In this document: positions 1-12,513 of the stretch, in pieces
Layout of the letters: every line of letters starts with the position of its first letter
How positions within the stretch are numbered: the first letter of the stretch is position 1
NCBI GenBank assembly: GCA_030761205.1
Contig: JAULJL010000003.1
Location: 4,960,001 to 5,024,000 of the forward strand
Origin: Fremontodendron californicum
Lineage: Eukaryota; Streptophyta; Magnoliopsida; Malvales; Malvaceae
Direction of reading: 5' to 3'
DNA: 64,000 nt
Position numbers and translations under genes: made by a program
The notes under the pieces: generated by a model
Told to the model about the DNA's origin: nothing
Seen by the model: only the letters and a program-made list of their open reading frames with translations
Databases searched by the model: none

Positions 1-113
1 GCAATGCTAGGGAAAGTGATGGACTCTATTATTTTGAAGATGAAAGTTCCATATGTGGACAAGCTCAAATAACCGGTCTCCGGTCAGTTTCTATTGCTAA
101 TAACGATGAAGTA

Positions 114-3081
114 ATGTTATGGCATTTTAGATTAGGCCATCCAAATTTTCAATATTTGAAGTACTTGTTTCCAAACTTATTCAAGAATAAAAATCCATCT
201 TCATTTCAGTGTGATATTTGTCAAATTGCTAAACATCATCGTGTTCCTTTTCCTATGCAATCTTATAAGTCTTCTAAACAGTTTGCTCTCATTCATAGTG
301 ATGTGTGGGGTCCTTGTAAAATTGCAATAATTTCTGGTAAAAAATGGTTTCTAACCTTTATTGATGATCACACTCGTATTTGTTATGTTTATTTACTAAA
401 AGAAAAGTCAGAGGCAGGAAACATTTTTAAAAATTTTTACAATATGATTGAGACTCAATTTCAAGAAAAAATTCAAGTTTTTCGAAGTGAAAATGGAAAA
501 GAATACTTTAATCACCTTCTGGGCAACTATTTTTTGGAAAAAGGAATTGTTCATCAAAGCTCTTGTATTGATACACCACAACAAAATGGAGTGGCGGAGA
601 GAAAAAATAAACATCTCTTAGAAGTGGCTAGGTCCTTAAAGTTTACAACTAAAGTACCTAAATACTTATGGGGGGAAGCTATTCTCACTGCTACATATCT
701 AATAAATAGAATGCCATCAAGAGTTTTGAACTTTCAAACTCCAAAAAACAGATTTAATGACTTTTTCCCTTTGACAAGGCTGATTTCTAACTTACCTCTG
801 AAAGTGTTTGGTTGTGTCGCGCTTGTACATATCCATAATCATAACCGTAGTAAGTTAGACCCACGAGCTTTAAAATGTGTTTTTCTTAGTTACTCTCCAA
901 CACAAAAAAGGTATAGGTGTTTTGATCCTCAAACAAAAAAAAAACAAAAAAAAAATTGTAACTATGGATGTCACATTTTTTGAATCCCAAAGTTTTTTTG
1001 ACACTCCTCTTCAGAGGGAGAATAGGTATGAAAACTCGTTAATTGAACCTGAACTTGGAAAAAATGAAAATGTATGTTGTGAACTTGAGCAAAAATCATA
1101 TCTACCCACTGATTTTAACATCTTGGTACAGCCTGTCAATAATAACTTGGATAGTTTAGAATCAGGTAAGTCACCTATGAAAGAAAGGCAGCCTACTTTA
1201 ATGCCACAACAGGACATCGAAACGAGACCAGAAACTGGAAAAAATTCTGAGCTTTGTGTCTACTCACGGAAAAACCAGATTCAAACTAAGGGAGTAGTCA
1301 CAACTGTGCAGAACCAGAAGTCCATCCCGAATCCAGAACCAAAAGTCATTGATTCTCCAAATTCAGGTATTCCATCTGAGTCGTGTCCCTCACAAACTGA
1401 CAATTTTGATTCTCTTAATATTCCCATTGCACTTAGGAAAGGTGTCAGAAGTTGTACTAAACATCCATTATCAAAATATGTGTCTTATGAAAAATTGTCA
1501 CCTTCTTTTCTTGCTTTTACCTCACAATTGTCTAGTGTGGATGTTCCAAAGAATATACAGGAAGCTCTAAAAGTTCCCGAATGGAAGGAGGCAGTTTTTA
1601 AGGAGATGAAAGCACTGGAAAAAAATGGCACATGGGAAAAGTCCATTTACCCAAAGGGAAGACACCTGTGGGATGCAAGTGGGTGTTTACAATAAAGTTC
1701 AAGTCAGATGGAACTCTAGAACGTTACAAGGCAAGACTGGTTGCAAAAGGCTTTACACAAACCTATGGGATAGATTACCAGAAGACGTTTGCACCTATGG
1801 CAAAGCAAAACCCAAGGAAAGTACTTTTGTCTTTAGCTGTGAATCTTGAGTGGCCTCTACACCAACTAGATGTTAAGAATGCCCTTTTTAACGGAGATTT
1901 AGAAGAAGAAGTTTTCATGGATGCTCCTCCAGGATTTGAAGATCAGTTCGGAACTAAAGTGTGTAAGCTAAAAAGGTCACTGTACGGATTGAAACAGTCT
2001 CCAAGAGCTTGGTTTGAACAATTCACAAGGTCAGTAAAAAAATCAAGGCTATAGTCAGGCACAAACTGATCATACGATGTTCATGAAACATACAGGTGCA
2101 GAGAAGATGGCCATTTTGATTGTCTATGTTGATGATATAATTCTTAATGGAAGTGATGATGATGAGTTGGCTAGATTGAAGAAATGTCTTGCCGCTGAAT
2201 TTGAGATCAAAGATTTGGGATCCTTACGATATTTCTTGGGAATGGAGGTTGGAAGATCAAAAAAGGGCATTGTAGTATCTCAAAGAAAGTATGTCTTAGA
2301 TTTGCTAAGAGAAATTGGAATGAGTGGATGTAAGCCTAGTGACACACCAATGGATACTAATCAAAAGCTTGGAGAAAAGACAGAAGGAGTACCAGTGGAA
2401 AAAGGGATGTATCAGCGTCTCGTTGGGAAACTGATTTATCTGTCCCACACAAGACCCGACATTGCCTTTGCAGTCAGTGTGGTAAGTCAGTTTATGCATT
2501 CACCATATGAAGAACATTTAGAAGCTGTCTACCGAATTCTCAGGTACTTAAAAGGTACACCTGGAAAAGGATTGTGATTTAAGAAAGGGGAATCAAGAAC
2601 AATGGAGATATTCACAGATGCAGATTGGGCAAGATCAATCACTGACAGAAGATCCACCTCTGGCTATTGTGCATTCCTATGGGGAAACTTAGTAACATGG
2701 AGGAGCAAGAAGCAAAATGTGGTTGCTCGAAGCAGTGCAAAGGTTGAATTTCGAGCTATGGCTAATGGGGTATGCGAAATAATGTGGCTAAAGAGAGTGC
2801 TTGAAGAACTAAAGCTAAGTTCAGAATCTCCTATGAAATTGTTTTGTGATAATAAAGCAGCTATCTGCATAGCTAACAATCCGGTTCAACATGACCGGAC
2901 AAAACATATCGAGATTGACAGACATTTCATTAAGGAAAAACTGGAAAGTAGAATATTGTGTATGCCATTTAAAACCACAGATCAACAGTTAGCTGATGGT
3001 CTGACTAAGAGCTTGTCTAGAACCAATTTTGAGACAGTAGTCAGCAAGTTGGGCATGATTGACATTTATGCGCCAACTTGA
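114..3081 (+). pseudogene. Copia pol polyprotein, broken by frameshifts and a stop
   Basis: The reading frame is split into pieces. Positions 114-983 hold the GAG-pre-integrase motif (LWHFRLGHP, then CDIC) and the integrase core (HSDVWGP, FIDDHTR). Positions 877-1695 hold the linker. Positions 1632-2054 and 2077-2577 hold the reverse transcriptase, including YVDDII. Positions 2602-3081 hold RNase H (DADWA, RRSTSGYC). One frameshift lies in an A-rich tract near 930-957, another near 1640-1690, and a third near 2035-2045 in an A run. An in-frame TGA lies at 2575-2577. These lesions are typical of an old inactive copy. Related Copia elements encode one uninterrupted polyprotein. Confidence 0.92.
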
Positions 3082-3088
3082 GGAGGAG

Positions 3089-3324
3089 TGTAGAAAATCA
3101 GGATTCTTAGGCAGGATTTTTAGGGATTTGTAAGATATCCAATAAATCTGGTTGTTAGCAGAATCTGATCCAAATCATGTAGTTAAGAGAAGTCCTAGAA
3201 TTAAGGAGATTTATGCAAATTTGTAGGTCTGTTAAGTTTTAAATTTTCTCTATTTATAATCGTTGTATTTTTCTATTTTAATAATAGTAATTCTATCTTT
3301 TCTCTCTTTTCACTGCTGCGCTCA
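3089..3324 (+). repeat. Probable 3' LTR of the Copia element
   Basis: It begins TGTAGAAAATC directly after the polypurine tract and RNase H stop, and could end at GCGCTCA near 3324, giving TG..CA ends and about 236 bp. It contains a TATA-like CTATTTATAAT near 3250. The right end is an estimate, because the partner LTR is outside the window and AT-only DNA starts at once. Confidence 0.6.
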
Positions 3325-4345
3325 AAAATATATTAAAATATTAATATAAACATATTTTAATATTGTAATTTTTAATATTTTATTTAAATATTATTAAAAC
3401 TACAGATTTATATTTTAATAATACAATATTATATTTTTATTTTAATAATAAATAATAAATTATTAATATAATGACTATCATTTATTATTTTAATAAAAAA
3501 TATTATTTCATATAGCAATATTATTATTTTAATAATAAATTGTAACATTATAAATATTTTTAATAATATTTTTAATGTTTTATTGAAAAATGTTTTTATA
3601 TTACTATTTTAATAATAAATATATATAAATTATTCTTTATAAATATTTAATAATAAATGTTTTTTAGTATAAAAATATTATTATTTTAATTGTATAAATA
3701 TTAATAGAAATAATATTTTAATAATTATTAGAATACTTTAAATATTTTAAAATATTAATATAATTAATATTTTAATAATAAATAATATTATTTTTAATAT
3801 TTAATATTAATATAATATTTTAGTATTAAATATTATTATTAAAATATTACTATTTGAAATGCTAATATTAATAATTAATTATTTTAATATTTTAATAATA
3901 AATATTTTAATATTTATGCCATATTACTATTTGAAAAAAGTGAAAATAATATTTTAATAATAATTATATTAATAGAAATAATATTTTAATATTTATATAC
4001 TTTTTGAAAACTAGAAATAATATTTTATAATAATTATATTAATATAAATAAAATTTAATAATAATTATATTAAAAGAAATCAGATTTTAATAATAATTAT
4101 ATTAATGTAATTAATGTTAATATTTTAATAATAAAATATTAATATAACTAATGTTTAATATTTTAATAATAATTATAATATTTTAAATATTAATATAATT
4201 AATGTTTTAAAAATTAATAATATTATTTTAAGTATTTAATATTAATATAATATTTTAGTTTTAAAATATTAATATTTCAAATATTAATATTTTAATAATA
4301 AATCATTTTTTAATAATTTAATATTTATGTTAATATTAATATTTG
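3325..4345. repeat. AT-only low-complexity block
   Basis: About 1 kb built from irregular repeats of AATATTTTAATAATA-like words, with almost no G or C. It follows the Copia LTR directly and lies in the presumed seventh intron of RPOT3. The repeat grain is irregular, unlike the 21-bp array at 24960-41365, and its words differ. From 4346 to 4938 the sequence becomes ordinary intron-like DNA in which I see no further RPOT3 exon. Confidence 0.85.
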
Positions 4346-4938
4346 AAAAAAATAGAATTTGCCGAAAATAACCAAACAACAGAAAACATTTTTCATTAAA
4401 TCATCCAAACATCAGAAAATCTCTACTTTTCCGGAAAATCTTCACATTTTCTAGAAAATATTTTCTGGAAGCCAATTTCTACGAAACAAACGAACCCATA
4501 TTTTTGGACAGCCTAAAATGTGAAGGACATTTAATTTGGGAGGGAGGGAGTTTAAAGAGGCTCATGCATGCTAGACTAATAGTCAACTGAGATTCCAGGT
4601 AAATATCACCAAAAAAAGACAACTGGTTGGAGTCAACAAGCTGTTAAATTGGTATGGTGGAAAACTTGGCATGATTTTCAAATAAAGAAATATTCAGAAA
4701 GGTATACCGGGTGACCTTTTCATTCAAAGGATGCTTCTTGATCATCATAAAATATGTTAACAATTAGCACTTCGTAGGATATTAACAAAGTAAGAACCAT
4801 TAGATGTTGATACATTAACCAGCAAGCATCAACACCCTAGGAAGAGTATCATTCAAGCAGTGGTTAAATAGCAGAATAAAAAAAATAACCAAAATAATAA
4901 AGAAATTTTTTAAAAGTAAAAGTTCATGATGTGCTCAC

Positions 4939-7900
4939 ATTATTACGATCAACCAAGCCTGCAATGTTGCCACCACTAGCCCAAATACTCTCTAACACAG
5001 CAAGTACCTTTTTATTCACCCTCCATTTGGTGCTTCCAAGCATATCCAGGGCCTGCACACATGCCATTTCAGTAAGTCAAGTAGCAATAGCAATTAGATC
5101 AAGACTATTCACAACAACTACTCGTTCATGGCAAACTTTCAATTACGAAAAAGAGTAAACTAGTAGATAAATTCTCACAGTTCTAGTTTGCTGCTTTTAA
5201 GCATATACTAATCAAAATTGATTAGATATAGCTACTCAACTCAAACCTGTTAAGCAATTGATGCAGACGAGTTTTTCAAATTTGCCCTTTTTGAAAGAAA
5301 GTATTTTAGGATAATCTTAAAAAAATTATGGGGAATATTTGGGAACACATGCGGTTTTTCTTTTTTAAGATAGGGAACATGTGTTTTTACATCCAATTAT
5401 TTAAGAGAATTAGATGGAAGGTAAGTTGCAACATTTGGGGGAAAAAAAGGGCAAAGCTTTAAATTGAACAATCAATAAATCAGGAACAACATAGAGCTGC
5501 AAAATATAGACCCCTTCTTTTATTATTACATGGCATGTCCCAAACAAATTCTACAAGTCAGGCCAACAAACATCTATGGCCTTAACCTATAACCACAAGA
5601 AAGAAAAAGCATGAAAACAAGAAGCCCCAAAGTTTTTACCTCAAATACTTTCTGCATATTTTTCACATGCACACCCTTAATTGCATCTTGTTGTTTCCTT
5701 GATCCATGAGTTCGCATGACATAAGAAGGCAAGAACAAGTAGCCGCCCTTGTCATACCTGGAAGGAGCTTTGTAAATAATTAAGTGTAACTTACAATTAC
5801 AACTCTGAGTGGCTAACAGCAGAATGTATTATACCTTCAGCTTAATGTCTAATTACAATTTATATTTTTGTTTGTTTATTTGGCTTCAGTCAGGGAAAGT
5901 GAGAAAAAGGAATGCAGAAATGTTAAGACATGTTGGCTCTTTTTAATTTTATAGAAAACATATTGACTTTTTTCTTTAGTAGAAAAAATATTTTGACTCT
6001 TGCAAGCTACAAGTAATAAATTTCCTCTAAAGCAAATGCACCTATCAGTCTATCACTAATTTTCTCTATAGCATACCCTTTCCAATTTTTTTGGAGGCAC
6101 CAACATTGGTACATACAAGTAATAAATTTCCTCTAAAGCAAATGCAACTATCAGTCTATCACTAATTTTCTCTATAACATACCCTTTCCATTTTTTTGGA
6201 GGCACCAACATTGGTACGTAAGGAATCATCATATGCTTAGCCTGCATGGAAACAAAAGAAATAAGACATAATTGAGTTTCAGGAATCCAAGAGAGTCAAC
6301 AGACATTAAACATTTACTAGTCAATACCCATATTCCTGACTAGAATTCCATCTGAGCTTAGTAGTATTTATCAGTAAACATCATTAGTGTACAAGCAAAA
6401 TATAAGGGCCAGAAAAAACCAAAGACATCCTAAAAGAGTGTGAAGCCTTTAAGTGCTCTTTTCAATAGATCTTTGCGTTGTGTGATAATAAGTATGGCTT
6501 ATGCATGGCTAGACTAAAAGCAGTAAACATTGGAAGGACTGAACAGGAAGTATTAAAACTATAACCTGACAAGACAATTAACTTTAATTTTCCAAAATAG
6601 AAAGGATTAATGAAAAGTGTCTTAACTTACAGATTTATCAAGCCCTGAAAGTATCAGGGGATCACATTCAATAACCCCATATCTCCTCTTAATTTTTTGC
6701 CTGCAACAACCAAAAATGATTCATAATAATAATTGTTAGTCGAAAAATGTGAAAAAGAAGATAGCATTAATATCACCCCCACAAATATACCACACATAGT
6801 TACACACTTTACATGTAAAGTCCAAAAACAAACAAGATTAAATGCAGCAGCATCTGAACAAAAAGCCAGAGGTCTATTGGAGGGACCTAGAAATCAAATC
6901 TGACATATGCAGGCAATTCCATACCTAAGAAATAGCCTACTGACTAATTTCATGGAAGATGGTCTAGCAGACCATTATTCAACGGCATGGGGTCAATTCT
7001 GCTAAGATAAATTACTGACCAAGAGGAAGATAAAGTCTCACCCTGGGTCCTTCGAGATAGTTTTAAATTTATGCCTAAAAGCAGGTCGAACAACGGGAGG
7101 ACTATCTCCTGACTGGTCAATTGGTGGTTGTACATAAGCTGTTTCAGTTAATAGTTCTAGAAGACGACTTCCAAGCTGCAGGATCACATTCAGCCAAGAA
7201 AGTGTTTTCAAAATCCAGAAAGGGAGGGGAACATATAGGAAAGACCTTTTAAAATCAATCAATCATTAAGAAAAGAAGGTATGCCAAAAGCTTCAAACCT
7301 TGGCTTGAGCATCTCGACCCCAAGGTTTAATTTCTTCACTTTTTACCAGCTTCTGAACCTCAATGAGTTTTTTCCTCCTAATCAAACTATTAACACGTTT
7401 CTTAACTATCTCCTTCTCCTTGCTTAAACCTTGAACATCATCTATAATCGTCTTCCTTTTATAGTTCTTAGTTTTCTCCAAGAAGTTATGAATTCTAACC
7501 TGAGACAAAATAGCATTAACAAAGTTTCATCCTCATTATAATAATAATGATAAAAAGAAAAAGAGTCAACCTGAGAAGCTCAACAGCCTGAAATGATAGG
7601 TACTGATAAATGAGATTTTATGATAAGAACAAAATGAAGTGCATTTACTAATACGGTAAAGATTGAAAGAATATGTTTTCGCGAACTAATATGAACCACA
7701 AACCTCTAACTTGTGATACTGCTAGCTAGCTTTTGCCAAAAGATACCTCAACTTTTCTTCAGTTGTATTACATGGTTAACGTGAGCCATGAACCTCTAAC
7801 TTGTGACTCTGAAACCGATTAGTGGGTATTGTATGTTAGCGAGAAATAAATTTAACCAATATCTATAATGGAATGTTTAATACATCCAGTGATTCCAGCA

Positions 7901-9395
7901 AGATCCTAATGAGGATATCGTACTATACAGACATCATACACTTTCTCCTAGTTAGACAGACATGATCATGTTATGTATCTCAGTTTTGTAAAATGGGCAT
8001 ATTTCAAGTTTGTTGAAACAAATTCGCTCAATTATTCAATCAACCCTTCATATATTCCCATCTAAGTGGTTCTAGTCTGTGAACCAAGAACCCTACAACC
8101 CCATATGCTTTTAAACCTTTTCGGCCCTACCTAGAAAACTATGCTTAAAAATTCCCTTCAAGCAACGGATAGACCACTTTTGAAACAGAGAGGACTTAGG
8201 TAAGGTTTCTCATGTTTTTTTCCTTGAGTTCCCCAACAAAAAAAAAGCCCACGGTTTAAAAATTGTTGTCTTGACAAAATAAAGTTAGCATGGGTCCATA
8301 TCAAGTCAATACATTTAAACACATAGCTTGTTTTCATTAGTAACCTAGGGGAAATGGCATAAATGTGCTTAGTTATGTTTTATCCTTTTGAAGCATTACA
8401 CACTTGCACGAATCTTCAACATGAAACAACCCAAGCTAGGCCCAGCAATTATTACTCTTTCTTAAGACGTTGAAATCTAGAGTTCAAATCCCTTCTGAAC
8501 TTTCCCAAATATATCAAGAACAAAGCATAATTAAAAGGAAAAAAAAAAAAAAAAAAGCTAAACTTTATAGGCTAACCTCCTGTTCAATAGCCACCCCAAT
8601 ATGCACAGCAGCCTGCACAACCTGCACAAACCCATCGTCCTCAGCTCCCATAACCAATCCCATCATCTTATGCATAACAATAACCGCCATTTTCTCCGCC
8701 GGCAACAAATCAATATGCGGCGCATAAGCCGCCCTCAGCTTCTTACTTTTCCCCTCCTGAACCTTCTGTTCTCTCGCAAGAGCCTCCCTCAACGGCTCAA
8801 ACCACCCCAAAAACAACCCTTTCACATAAGGCAAATTGGGAGCCAATTTCTTCTCACACATTACCCTCTCCAGTTCCCTGTATTCTTCCACCATCTTCTC
8901 CCAAGCTTCAGTCTCTTCCTTCACTTGTCTCCTTCTTAGCAAATTATACTTCCTTTTCTCGATCTCTTTATGCTCTATTTTGACTGTCTGGTTGGTCATT
9001 TTGTGTAGACCCTTCAAAAATAAAGCTGACATACAAGGTGGATCTTCGATAAAGAGCCTTGGGGGAGATTCTGGGGAAAGAATTTGGCGGCTTTGGGCAT
9101 TGGGTTCGAGGAAATTTGTTGGGTTTTCGAAGTTTTCCACGAAGTTGTCGTGGAGGGAGTCGTGTAAAGGGTGGAAACCAGGTGGGTTTGAAGGGGAATT
9201 GAGATTGAGAGGGAGAGGGAGAGGGAGAGGGAAAGGGAAAGGGAAAGGGAAAGAGAAAAGAGAAGAAGGAAAGGTGGGTTTGGGAAGCAAAAGAAGTGTT
9301 CTATTATGGGGTTTTTGGGATAGGAGAGGTTTTGACCATGTTTGGTATTGGATTTGAGGTCCTTGAGTTAAGGAGAGTGAGGCTGTGGAAGCCAT
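4939..9395 (-). CDS. RPOT3: Plastid phage-type RNA polymerase RPOTp, N-terminal exons
   Basis: Single-subunit T7-like RNA polymerase that transcribes plastid genes. I place seven exons on the minus strand: 9395-8577, 7499-7299, 7175-7042, 6700-6631, 6241-6183, 5757-5640, 5052-4939. They join in frame to 505 codons, about half the roughly 1,000-residue family length. Residues 1 to about 90 look like a plastid transit peptide (MASTASLSL, Ser/Pro/Leu-rich). Later landmarks are DPPCMSALFLKGL, LAPNLPYVKGLFLGWF, AAYAPHIDLLPAEKMAV, RRYGVIECD, IPYVPMLVPPKKWKGY, DKGGYLFLPSYVMRTHG and ALDMLGSTKWRVN, all close to Arabidopsis RPOT3 as I remember it. The last exon ends at a good donor (GTGAGC) in the phase expected for another exon. 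The catalytic palm and fingers are absent here and would lie left of the window, beyond the AT block and the Copia element. Either the gene is intact with a long intron or it is truncated. Confidence 0.9.
6008..6219. repeat. 106-bp tandem duplication copying the end of RPOT3 exon 5
   Basis: Two near-identical copies, 6008-6113 and 6114-6219, start with TACAAGTAATAAATTT. They differ by a few substitutions and one A in an A/T run. The right copy contains the true 3' half of exon 5 and its donor (exon end 6183). The left copy repeats that exon fragment (YVPMLVPPKK) and donor inside intron 5. On the minus strand the reading frame stays open from the exon through the intronic copy. Confidence 0.95.
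9203..9262. repeat. Purine microsatellite inside the RPOT3 transit-peptide region
   Basis: GGGAGA/GGGAAA hexamers on the + strand. On the coding strand they read as alternating Phe-Pro then Leu-Pro dipeptides, near residues 46-60 of RPOT3. A repeat count changing by whole hexamers keeps frame. The region lies in the poorly conserved targeting peptide, where such variation is probably tolerated. Confidence 0.85.
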
Positions 9396-10740
9396 TTTTG
9401 GGGTGGGGGAGATAAGAAAGGGGGTTTCAGGGCGCTTAAAAATGAAGAAACGAAACCTCCCTTAAACCTCTCAAGTTTAACCCTTTTGAACGATATTCTA
9501 TTGTCAAATGTATTGTCAAGGATAAAATGAAAATTACTTTTATTTTTTTATTAATGAACATTCATAACATTAACTACATTACTATATCACTTACATTCAT
9601 TATGTAGGTGAAAAAATATAAATAAAAAATGAAAATTTTATAATGAAAATAAAAAAATTATATAATAAGTGGATTTTTTTTTAATAAAAAATTATGTAAT
9701 AAGTGAATAATATTTTTTTAAATGCATATGAAATAAGCTTGTTTTATATTTTAAAAATGTAAAAATATAAATATTCTTTATTTTATTTTAGAAATAAAAG
9801 ATAAATTTGTTATTATACTATAAGTTACTATTTTATTTTGAATTTTTTCATTGTAACTTTATTTTTAATGATAAACTAATGGAAATAGATATTTTATAAA
9901 ATATTTCGTTAATATATTTAAAATAAATTTTGAATAAACCATAAAATATGAGATATTCCACATGTATAAAAAATATACATTTGACGTGTCATGTGTTGGG
10001 AGAAGTTATTATACACCCGTATCTAGATTTTATCCAATGAGCATGTTGCCCACTAAGTCCACAAATGGCCCATTTTGAGTTTGGGTTGAGTAAAGATTTT
10101 AAACAAAGATGATTATTGTATTAAATATATTGTAGTATACATATATATTTTTTTATATTTTAAAATATTAATATATAAATACCTTTTTATTTTAATAGTT
10201 AAAGTTCAAATTTGTTGGTGTGCCTAGACTAACTCTCCAGTCCATATACTGTTCAAAAACTTCTCTAAACTACTTGCATTCTTTTTTATTTTTTCCTATC
10301 TATATAATCCATATTTATATAATATATATTTTTCAACTCAAAAGAGGAATTATTAAAATTATAACTGTTTCCTCTTTATAATTTTATTACTACACTTTAA
10401 TATAATTAATTATATTTAAATGCTATTTTCATTACCTATTAATGTATTAGGTTAATTGTTTTTATTTTTATTTTCTACTGTTAGAATTTTGTGTCTTTTA
10501 ATTATTTTTGAGGTTACAACCTTTTTTTATGTATATATTAATCATTCTTTGATTTTATGGACGGTAAGCTTCATTTCAAATTTTGAAAATGAATCAATTT
10601 TTTGGAATTGTAGAAACCTAAAATTGAAAAGAGACCTCTTAAAGCTCGATTGCAAGCTTTGCCAGGAATTTATCTTGAAGACTTTAAACAAGTGCAGGAG
10701 CATAAAAAGGTCCTAAGATTCCCCTTATACAAAGATGGAA
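9396..10740. other. RPOT3 upstream and AT-rich intergenic DNA
   Basis: It contains the 5' leader and promoter of RPOT3 (no clear TATA box chosen) and then AT-rich DNA. The 86-codon open frame at 10456-10716 has no recognised family and its composition matches the surrounding DNA, so I do not call it a gene. Nothing else is supported. Confidence 0.6.
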
Positions 10741-10744
10741 GAAC

Positions 10745-11300
10745 CTTCCAACTGGATATTACAAAGTAAATTTCGATGGAACTTTTTATTTAAGGAGCAA
10801 AACTGGTGAAGTTGGTGGTAGGACTGAGAAAAAAAATCGAGAAAATAAAAAACGATTCGAATCGTAGTGTTCAGTTCAGTTTTGATTCATTTTTATTGAA
10901 TTCGGTTTAAATTTGGTTTGGATAATAATTAAGTTTATTGGGTTCGATTCGAATTTTCAATTCATAAGTTAAAAAACTTAAAAAAAAAGTTTTTTATTTT
11001 TTATAATATAAAAATAAATATTTTATTTTTAAATTAATGAAAAAACTTAAAAAAATTAAAAAAAAAATTATTTTTTTAAAATTTTAAAACTCGATGAATG
11101 GAACTGGTAAAATTCGATTCGGGTCAATTCTATTTTTGATGCTATTCGATTCAATTTTTTAAAAACCAAAATACTACGATCATGACTATAATTTATTTTT
11201 TTTTCAAAACCGAATCGAATCGTTATCACCTCTAATTGGTGGTATTGTGCGTAATGAATACTACACAGAGGGTTTAATTTGGGTTGAAGTGTGTCCACAA
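10745..11300 (+). pseudogene. RNase H-like (RVT_3 type) retroelement fragment, interrupted
   Basis: The frame near 10750-10818 reads TGYYKVNFDGT and TGEVGG, resembling the start of the plant RNase H-like domain found in LINE-derived genes (WYKxNFDGA, then GxGGxxR). The match resumes after 11242 as IVRNEYY. The break is exactly the 416-bp MITE at 10819-11234 with its target duplication. Stops beyond 11300 and the absence of the remaining catalytic blocks show it is a relic. Confidence 0.6.
10819..11234. mobile_element. hAT-like MITE inserted in the RNase H fragment
   Basis: The ends are imperfect inverted repeats: TAGGACTGAG at the left, and TAGAGGTGAT read inward from the right. The flanks GTTGGTGG (10811-10818) and ATTGGTGG (11235-11242) form an 8-bp target duplication with one mismatch, the length typical of the hAT superfamily. 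The interior is AT-rich with ATTCGAATCG-like words near both ends and has no coding capacity. Confidence 0.75.
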
Positions 11301-12505
11301 ATCATGTTGGACATTGTCACAAACGTATGTAATTGAATTTAATTGAGTTTTCAACAATTATGAGTTGATAAAATTTTGGATTTTTAATTATAATTATCAG
11401 AGATAATTCTCAATAACCTGAAATATATATATATATATATATATATCTTATTGAGATTTTAATGAATTCCCTTATTTAAAAAGAACATTATTCATTTGTT
11501 TTGTCATTTTCAATATTTGTGATTTGCAAAGATGTGATAATATCTTGAAAATGCCATGTTAGTTTCCTTTCAAAATTTGGTAACGAAAGAATTTTGTCAT
11601 CGTTTTGATCAATACTATTCTCATTTATTTTCTTTTTCTCATCGTTGTTTTCACGAGATTTTATGAAATAAACTTTTTTAATTTTAATTAAAATTTATTC
11701 TATTAATTAATAATTATTTTTATTTAACTTTTTAAATATATTTGACATATATGCTTGATCTTGTCATGCATATAGAAACCTTAGATACTACCTATGGTTT
11801 GATCATTTTGCATGTACTTTGCTGTGCTTAACAACCCTGGCTTTCTTTTTATTTTTTGAGATAAAAGGAGATGTTAAAACAAATTAAAAAAAAAAAAAAA
11901 AAACTTTTAGTTTTTAATCTATCTTGCAGACATCACAAGGCGAGATTGAATTAATATAAACCTTTTTTTGACTTTTTATATCCTTATTATTTCAATTAAA
12001 TTAAGTAGTTTAATTGTAAAATATGATTTTTTTTTTCAAAATAAATTGAATATGAAAATATTTAAATTAATATGACAATATCTTATGAATTTTCCTTTTC
12101 TTACAATAATGATTAGTTTGATTGGTGTTTGTAATTCTATGTAACTAGTGGATATTTTTTCTTATCCGTAAATGTAGACAAATTAAATGCTGAATTACGT
12201 TAAAAAATAGTGTTACATACATTTATTAAAAACACAAAAGCTTTGCAACAACTTAAAAGAAACCATCATATGATCTTCAAATTTTAAAATATCCTTTAAT
12301 TTTTATTATGCATTTTTAAGAAATATTTTTAAAAATTGTATGAATCATTTTCCTTACGTTAAATTGTTTTTTTTTTGTGTGTACAATTTATTGTTAAATT
12401 TCGCTTCTGCTTCCATTTACTTTGATGGATTGTTAATCGGGGTTTAGCCTAACATGAACTTGTACTTTTATTGTGGGCATGATGGTGGACAATGTCGACC
12501 AATTC
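11301..12505. other. AT-rich intergenic DNA with an (AT)n microsatellite
   Basis: A pure AT dinucleotide run lies at about 11423-11447. The rest is low-complexity AT-rich DNA with several A and T homopolymers. I see no coding frame with family similarity and no RNA gene. Confidence 0.7.
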
Positions 12506-12513
12506 CTTCCAGC

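Larger units (their letters stand above)
1..3324 (+). mobile_element. Ty1/Copia LTR retrotransposon, 3' part, degenerate
   Basis: The window opens inside a Copia element. The domain order on the + strand is GAG-pre-integrase zinc region, integrase core, reverse transcriptase, RNase H, then a purine-rich tract (GAGGAGGAG, 3080-3088) and a probable 3' LTR. Integrase before reverse transcriptase is the Copia order (Gypsy has the reverse). The 5' LTR, gag and protease lie outside the window. The element runs antiparallel to RPOT3 and lies beyond its last visible exon, so it probably sits in an RPOT3 intron. Several frame breaks make it non-autonomous. Confidence 0.93.

Noticed and set aside
8601..9357. 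Plus-strand open frames opposite RPOT3 exon 1
   Set aside because: They mirror a clearly coding minus-strand exon with family similarity.
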